64,000 nucleotides of DNA. Origin: Zingiber officinale. Taxonomy: Eukaryota > Streptophyta > Magnoliopsida > Zingiberales > Zingiberaceae. The stretch spans positions 76,952,688 to 77,016,687 of the forward strand of contig NC_056000.1 in NCBI RefSeq assembly GCF_018446385.1, read 5' to 3'. The translations under genes and the position numbers were made by a program. The number at the start of each line of letters is the position of its first letter. The first letter of the stretch is position 1. The notes beneath the pieces are model-generated. The model saw only the letters and a list, made by a program, of their open reading frames with translations, made no database searches and was not told the DNA's origin. Of this stretch, positions 57,871 to 64,000 are shown one piece after another.

Positions 57871-58321
57871 TGTTAGGACCGAAAGTGACCTAGAGGGGGG
57901 GGGGAGGTGAATAGCTCGTCGCGCTTCTCGTGTGCTTCACGTTGCTTGTTTCTTCAAGAGATGTGCAGCGGAATATAAAGAAACAAAAACAAAAACGCTA
58001 ACACTTGGATTTTACTTGGTATCCACCTTCAAAGAAGGTGACTAATCCAAGGATCCACGCACACACACACACCTCCACTATGAAACACTCCTTTTCGGTA
58101 ACTACCGAAGGCGAAAAATCCCTACAAGACTCTCAATACAAGAAGAAAGGAAAGGAAAACAAAATACAAGCGCAAAGCTTACAATGAGTACAGAAAACCC
58201 TAACCCTAACTTCTCTTCTTGGCTTTGATCTGCCTCTTGACTTGGAAAACCTCCAAGATCCTTCAAGAACTGGCGATCTGAGCTTTTAGAGCGCTGTGGA
58301 GGAGCTGGCGAGAGATCTGAG
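57871..58321 (-). repeat. 5' LTR of element Z, first 451 bp, interrupted by Y
   Basis: Nearly identical to 51948-52396 and stops at GATCTGAG, where element Y begins. By eye the two differ at only a few percent of positions, apart from the G-run length, so Z is the youngest-looking LTR pair in the window. Confidence 0.88.
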
Positions 58322-60728
58322 TGTTGGTTGCTACTCGGAAAACCTAGAGGTTCCACTGTACAAAAATTTTGTACAAAGGTCTGAACCTTTTTCCTAGCTA
58401 CCATGTGTTCTTTTAAATTAAATTTTGGATCGCCTGCGGAACTTAACACGTTTGATCCAAAACTTAATTTATTTGTTCTTTTAGGTTTTAACTTGGATCT
58501 CCTGCGGAACTTAACACGTTCGACCCAAGTCTCCTTAAATTATTTATTCCATTAAATACTAATTTCCATAAAAGGTTCCCAGTACTGACGTGGCGAGGCA
58601 CATGGCCTTCTTGGATATGGGAGCAACTACCACCGACTAGACAAAACCTTTAATAGAAAGCTAATATTTAATTTCCTAAAATAACTTTAGGTTAACCAAA
58701 GAGAACAATCAAATCACAAGGAAAAGAAAGAAAACAAAAGAACACAACATCGAAAAACATATTCGAAATACTAGATCATAAGCCTCTTGTATTTGGTATT
58801 ATTTCCATAAATAACTAGCATGATGCGGAAATAAAATTTACTAATTATACCTTGTAGAAAAACCTCTTGATCTTCTACCGTATTCCTCTTCTAACCTCGG
58901 ACGTTGTGTGGGCAACGATCTACCAAGATGAGAAACCACCAACCACCTTCTTCTCCTCCAAGCAAGGTTCGGCCACAAAGGAAGAACTTTACCAAAGAAG
59001 AAAATCAAAATACTAACCAAGCTCCAAGAGATGCTAACTTTCTCTCATTCTTCTTCTTCTTCTCCAAGTAGTATCCGGCCACCACAAGAACTCCAAGAGA
59101 GATGAAGTATTCGGCCACCACAAGAGGAAGAGAGGGAGAGGGTAATGGTCGGCCACAACACCAAGGAAAAAGGGAGAGAAAACAATAGAGGTTTTTTCAT
59201 GAAGGCACCCTCACCCCTTCTTTTATATTCCTTGGCCTAGGCAAATTAGGAAATTTAATTACAATAAATTTTTCTTAATTTCCTTGACTTGATTTAATTG
59301 AGAGAAATAAAATAAAATTTCCCAAATCAATTTCAAGTGGTCGGCCACATCATTGGAAAACAAAAGAGGACAAGTTTTAATCAACAATTAAAACTTCCTA
59401 ATTTGTTTCCAAAAATTTTAAAAAATAAAATTTCTCTTTAAAATCTCTTCATGGTTAATAAAAGGAAATATCTATAATTTTAATTTTATTAACATATGAA
59501 TAATTTTAAAGAGAAAATAAAACATCTCTCCAATCTACAAATAAGGAAAGAGATCTAATCTCTTTCTTTAATCTTTTGTAAATCTTTTACAAGAGAGATA
59601 TTTTAATTCTAATTCTCTTTAAATTATATCTTCCACATTATAATAAAAATTAAAATTAAATTTCTTTTTTAATTTATTTTGGCCGGCCCTACTAGCTTGG
59701 GTTCAAGCTAGGGCCGGCCACCCAATATTATACCTAGGCCGGCCCTAGCTTGTTCCCAAGCTAGCTTGGCCGGCCCCTATTGGGTATAGAAGGTGAGTAT
59801 AGGTGGGTATAGAACTCTATAAATAAGAGGCTACGATAGGGACCGAGAGGAGGAATTGGTTTTGGTCTCCCGATAAAATTAAGCATCCCGTGTTCGCCCC
59901 GAACACACAACTTAATTTTATCAATGATAATTCATTCCACTAGAGAACTATCATTGAACTACCGCACCAATCCCAAATTACATTTTTGGGCTCCTTCTTA
60001 TTATGAGTGTGTTAGTCTCCCTGTGTTTAAGATATCGAATGTCCACTAATTAAGTGAGTTACTGACAACTCATTTAATTAATATCTAAGTCCAAGAGTAG
60101 TACCACTCAACCTTATTGTCATGTCGGACTAAGTCCACTGCAGGGTTTAACATGACAATCTTTATGAGCTCCTCTTGAGGACATTATCAACCTAGTATCT
60201 CTAGGACACAGTTTCCTTCTATAATCAACAACACACACTATAAGTGATACCATTTTCCAACTTATCGGGTTTATTGATTCAACGAACTAAATCTCACCCA
60301 TTGATAAATTAAAGAAATAAATATCAAATATATGTGCTTGTTATTATATTAGGATTAAGAGCACACACTTCCATAATAACTGAGGTCTTTGTTCCTTTAT
60401 AAAGTCAGTATAAAAGAAACGACCTCAAATGGTCCTACTCAATACACTCTGAGTGTACTAGTGTAATTATATAGTCAAGATAAACTAATACCTAATTACA
60501 CTACGACCTTCTAATGGTTTGTTCCTTTTCCATTTTGGTCGTGAGCTACTGTTTATAATTTATAAGGTACTGATAACATCATCTTCTGTATGTGACACCA
60601 CATACTATGTTATCTACAATATAAATTAAATGAACAACTACAAACAAATGTAGACAATTAGACCAAATGTGATTCTTTATTCATAATAAATGTTTACAAA
60701 GCTTAGGCTTTCAGTATACATTCCAACA
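58322..60728 (-). repeat. 3' LTR of element Y
   Basis: 2407 bp, plus-strand ends TGTTGGTTGC and TTCCAACA, followed by a purine tract on the minus strand (AAGTGGGAGAT). It contains a cluster of GGCCGGCC-type palindromes and AGCTTGGG/CCCAAGCT inverted phrases at about 59682-59790. Confidence 0.87.
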
Positions 60729-60734
60729 ATCTCC

Positions 60735-61990
60735 CACTTATACTAATGACTAAGCTGCCATATCTTCTTCCATACATCTGATTCTCATTCCCTCCACATG
60801 CCGATCAAAAGCTTTCGCCGGAAGGGCCTTAGTGAAAGGATCTACCAGGTTATCCGCTGATGCAATCTTGGTGATGACAACTTCTCCTCGCTTCACAATA
60901 TCTCGTATCAGGTGATACTTGCGCTCTATATGTTTACTTGCCTTATGAGCTCGTGGTTCCTTCGAGTTTGCAACTGCACCACTATTATCACAATAAATTG
61001 TGATGATTTTGGGCAAACCAGGAATCACATCTAAGTCCATTAGAAAGCTCCTGAGCCATCAGCTTCTTTCTTTGGCTGTCACATATTCAGCTTCCATGGT
61101 TGAGTCCAAACGCATTTCCGCTTAACACTCCTCCATGAAATGGCTCCACCTCTAAAGTAAACACATAGCCCGATGTAGACTTCATCATGTTATCCCTATC
61201 GATTGGAAATCAATCCGTGTAACCCGGGAGCGGATCGTCTGCTTGGTAAACTAGCATATAATCTCTAGTCCTTCTCGTGTACTTCAATATATGCTTTACC
61301 GATGTCCTTGTCGAGTTACTCGATATCTGCGACCATGCCCGAAAGCGGATATCGGTCTCGTATAGCATTACATACATTAGGCTTCCTACGGTTGAAGCAT
61401 AAGGAACTGCTTTCATGTCCTCTATCTTTTTGATGTCTTTGGAGACATCTCTTTAGATAGAGCTACTCCATGTCTAAAGGTAAGAAACCTTTCTTGGAAT
61501 CCTGCATGCTAAAACGAGCAAGGATTGTATCTATATATGAAGCTTGGGATAGACACAACATTCTTTTCTTACGATCCCTTATAACTTTGATCCCAAGAAT
61601 GTGTGCACATTCTCCTAAGTCCTTCATATCAAATTGTTTGGACAACCATACCCTTACGTCTGATAATACCTTGACATTGTTGCCAATTAACAAAATATCA
61701 TCTACGTATAGTACAAGAAATACCACCACGTTCCCGTTACACTTCTTATATACACAAGACTCATCAGGACTTTGAATAAATCCATATGACTGGATTACTT
61801 CATTAAACCGGATGTTTCAAGACCTTGAAGCTTGCTTCAGTCCATAAATGGACCGATTGAGCTTGCACACTAGATGCTCTTTGCCTTTTCAATGAACCCT
61901 TCGGTTGCTTCATATGGATGTTCTCTTCAAGACTTCCATTAAGGAAAGTGTCTTGACATCCATTTGCCAAATCTCATAATCCATATGAGC
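60735..61990 (-). pseudogene. Copia RT and RNase H region of element Y
   Basis: RNase H landmarks at 60750-61040: IYCDNSGAVANSKEPRAHK, KHIERKYHLIRDIV, ADNLVDPFTKALP. RT landmarks at 61463-61729: LYVDDILLIGNN (catalytic DD) and WLSKQFDMKDLGE; also SLMYVMLYETDIRF (61340-61390). Broken in several places. Confidence 0.87.
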
Positions 61991-62349
61991 GTGATGGATA
62001 AGAGTATCCGGATAGACTTAAGCATGGCTCTGGTGAAAAGGTCTCCTCATAATCGATTCCCTCTTTTGAGTGTACCCTTTTGCAACAAGCCTAGCTTTGA
62101 AGGTTTCTACCTTCCGTCTATCCCTCTTTTCCTTTTGTAGATCCACTTGCATCCAACGGCTTTTACACCATCGGTGGTTCTACAAGCTCCCAAACCTTAT
62201 TAGAGTACATGGACTCTATTTGAATTCATTGCCTTTTGCCAAGATCGCATCTATATCTTGGAGTGCTTCGTCATATGACCAGGGATCAGGTTTTCCGGGA
62301 TCAAGTCCGAAGACTCTCCCAAAACATGAATCTTCTACTCATGACCCTC

Positions 62350-63460
62350 CCACTACGACGAGGCCACCGTCCGTGGTTGTGTATCATGTGTGACACGTGT
62401 TGCGGTCTCTTGTGGTACTTCATCTTGTCGTGCTGAAGTAGACATGTCCTCTCTAAGTTCTTCTAAAACAACTTTACTACTAGGCTTGTGATCCATTATA
62501 TAGTATTCTTCTAAAAACTGGGCATTGGTGCTAACAATGACCTTCTGGTCTTTAGGACTATAAAATAAACCACCTTTCGTTCCTTTGGGATATCCTACAA
62601 ACACGTGAACTTCTGTACGAGATTCTAACTTATCAAGATCTGGTTTCAGCACATGTGACTACCCCAATCCGAATATGTCTTAGACTGAGTTTTCGCCCAT
62701 TCCACAATTCTATGGGAGTAGAAGAAACCGATTTAGAAGGTACTAAGTTCGGAACATACACTGCGTTTCCAGAGCATATCCCTAAAACGAATTTGGTAAT
62801 TCTGAATAACTCATCATCGATCTAACCTTTTCATAAGAGTCTTATTCCGACACACCATCAGGAAGCGTGCGGTGGTTTCGAGGGACAAGAATCCGGAGTG
62901 GAAAACTGCTCGAGGAGCAAGAGGCGCAGCTAGTCGTAGTGTCTTGATACTTTTACCTAGTCGTTTCTCCACATCAGCCTTGTATTCTTTGAACTTATCA
63001 AAGCACTCAGACTTGCGGCGCATTAGGTAAATGTATCCATATCTTGAATAATCGTCTATGAAAGAGACAAAATATTCAAAACCTCCTCTTGCCTGGACAG
63101 ACATAGGACCACACAAATCAGAGTGAACCAACTCTAACACTTCTTTGGCTCTATACCCCTTGGCCTTGAACGGCCTCTTGGTCATTTTACCTTCCAAGCA
63201 GGATTCACAAGTTGGAAAATTTTTCAACTCTAATGAACCCAAAAGTCCATCGGCTATAAGCCTCTGAATCCTACTTAAGTTAATATGACCAAGCCTTAGA
63301 TGCCAAAGATATGCTTGGTTCATTTCCGAAGGTTCTTTTCTCTTATTAGAATTAGAAGATGAGTTATAAATTTCCATGTTTTGCTTTGTGGAAGAAATTG
63401 GATTTAAAGTATATAAATTGCCAACTAATGCACCAGAACAGATAATCACTTTATTTCTTT
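62350..63460 (-). pseudogene. Copia integrase region of element Y, carrying a foreign fragment
   Basis: The frame at 62814-63449 has the HH-CC zinc part (LWHLRLGHINLSRIQRL, CESCLEGKM) and the catalytic core start (ELVHSDLCGPM, FVSFIDDYSRYGYIYLM). The C-terminal integrase part lies at 62353-62652 (EVHVFVGYPKGTKGGLFYSP). The 62861-62933 stretch does not belong to integrase. Confidence 0.83.
62861..62933. repeat. 73-bp fragment of the A/B-family LTR embedded in element Y
   Basis: GGAAGCGTGCGGTGGTT through GCAGCTAG aligns by eye over its full length with 43273-43345 of the element B LTR, with roughly ten to twelve mismatches and no large gaps. It begins and ends abruptly inside Y integrase sequence. 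It carries neither LTR end, so it is not a normal insertion. Confidence 0.82.
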
Positions 63461-63699
63461 TAATAACTACATCGTTACTAAAAGAAACTGAATATCCATC
63501 TATAAACAGTTAAGAAACTGAAATTAAATTCTTTCTAAAACTGGGTACATAAAGACAATTTCTTAAAACCAAATTCCTATTTCTACTAAAAGATAAGTAG
63601 ACGTCTCCCACTTGCCACCTTAGTAGCATTGCCCATGAGACGGTAATTTCTCCTTCAGATAGTCAGGGTTTCAGAACCCCTTTGTTTTGGTTCCTACGA

Positions 63700-64000
63700 G
63701 GACAGCCCGCCTTACTGCTTACGGATGAAGCACTTGCCCTTCGGCTTCTTCATTCCGACTTTAAATCCCGTACTAGATTTATTCACTTTCTTTGCTGAAC
63801 CAGCTTGTTTCTTCTTCTTCTTTCCTTTCGGTTTAGAAGTAGAACCATTTTCAGCATAGTGAATTTGAGCATTGTGACGAAATAATCCTTCTGCTGCTTG
63901 AAGTTCTGTCAGTAGTTTCGCTAATGAATAAACCCTCATATTATAGTTCAGGTGAAACTGCTCAAAACTTCTAGGTAGCGTTTGGAGGATCATATCGATC
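63700..64000 (-). pseudogene. Copia gag fragment of element Y at the window edge
   Basis: The frame at 63712-63993 reads ILQTLPRSFEQFHLNYNM and LLTELQAAEGLF, then a Lys-rich stretch, typical of Copia gag (UBN2) leading to its basic knuckle region. Cut by the window end, so its start is not seen. Confidence 0.8.

Larger units (their letters stand above)
51948..58321 (-). mobile_element. Element Z: gag-only Copia-type LTR element with ATCGAT-palindrome LTRs
   Basis: Minus-strand element: 3' LTR 51948-53643, purine tract (AAAAAGGGGGAGA complement, 53644-53658), a 2.3-kb noncoding internal part, gag (56004-57776), primer site (57857-57868) and the first 451 bp of the 5' LTR (57871-58321), which is interrupted by Y. 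The layout mirrors W, and no pol is seen. Gag has about one break. Confidence 0.87.
58322..64000 (-). mobile_element. Element Y: Angela-like Copia retrotransposon, broken, runs off the window
   Basis: Minus-strand element: 3' LTR 58322-60728, then RNase H, RT, integrase and gag in Copia order toward higher coordinates; the 5' LTR lies beyond 64000. RNase H and gag landmarks look like the Angela lineage. Several breaks are present in pol, and it carries a 73-bp foreign LTR fragment at 62861-62933. Confidence 0.87.

Overview
The window is nuclear DNA of a flowering plant. The host genes have short GT-AG exons in AT-rich introns, one carries a plant-specific domain (TIGR01589 / A_thal_3526), and most of the rest is plant LTR retrotransposon sequence (Ty3/Gypsy Tat, Tekay and Athila-like; Ty1/Copia). 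The flavour of the repeats suggests a monocot, perhaps Zingiberales, but that is a weak inference.

Host genes. (1) A complete 8-coding-exon gene on the minus strand (18625 down to 629, 363 aa) encodes a protein of the A_thal_3526 family. Its fifth coding intron is 14.8 kb long because it holds a Ty3/Gypsy Tat element (2002-16462), which itself carries a nested gag-only Copia-type element (8161-12017, perfect 5-bp target duplication GAAAT). (2) A complete 5-exon GH28 polygalacturonase-like gene lies on the plus strand (23100-25018, 444 aa, signal peptide). (3, 4) Two single-exon minus-strand paralogues (25747-26355 and 27711-28514) encode small secreted, highly charged proteins that share an unusual GGW-x-KWFWGLW carboxyl terminus. 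The 20.1-31.3 kb stretch is the only gene-rich, repeat-poor part.

31.3-45.3 kb is a patchwork of fossils: a Tekay chromovirus with only a 3' LTR visible (31330-38080), an Athila-like LTR plus gag remnant (38081-40950), a hAT-like terminal fragment (about 41051-41220), a 5'-truncated second copy of the gag-only Copia family (41258-44071), and a minus-strand Copia pol scrap (44072-45310).

45.3-64.0 kb is a four-level nest in which each element sits inside an LTR of the one before: W (gag-only, 45311-49971) is interrupted by X (a long Copia LTR, 49972-51947), X by Z (gag-only, 51948-58321), and Z by Y (an Angela-like Copia with pol, 58322 to beyond the edge). All four lie on the minus strand and all continue past position 64000. 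The LTRs of W and Z carry arrays of short perfect palindromes (CAGTCGACTG in W; ATCGAT-centred in Z) that recur in their internal noncoding regions. The gag-only families A/B, W and Z, despite different LTR bodies, share a C-tract motif close to the LTR 3' end (GCTATTCA, C-run, CTAG), a tRNA-iMet type primer site and no visible pol. A 73-bp piece of the A/B LTR is embedded in the integrase region of Y.

Coordinates of the host exons were checked by codon counting across every junction. Repeat-element boundaries come from LTR comparison by eye. No database search or alignment program was used.
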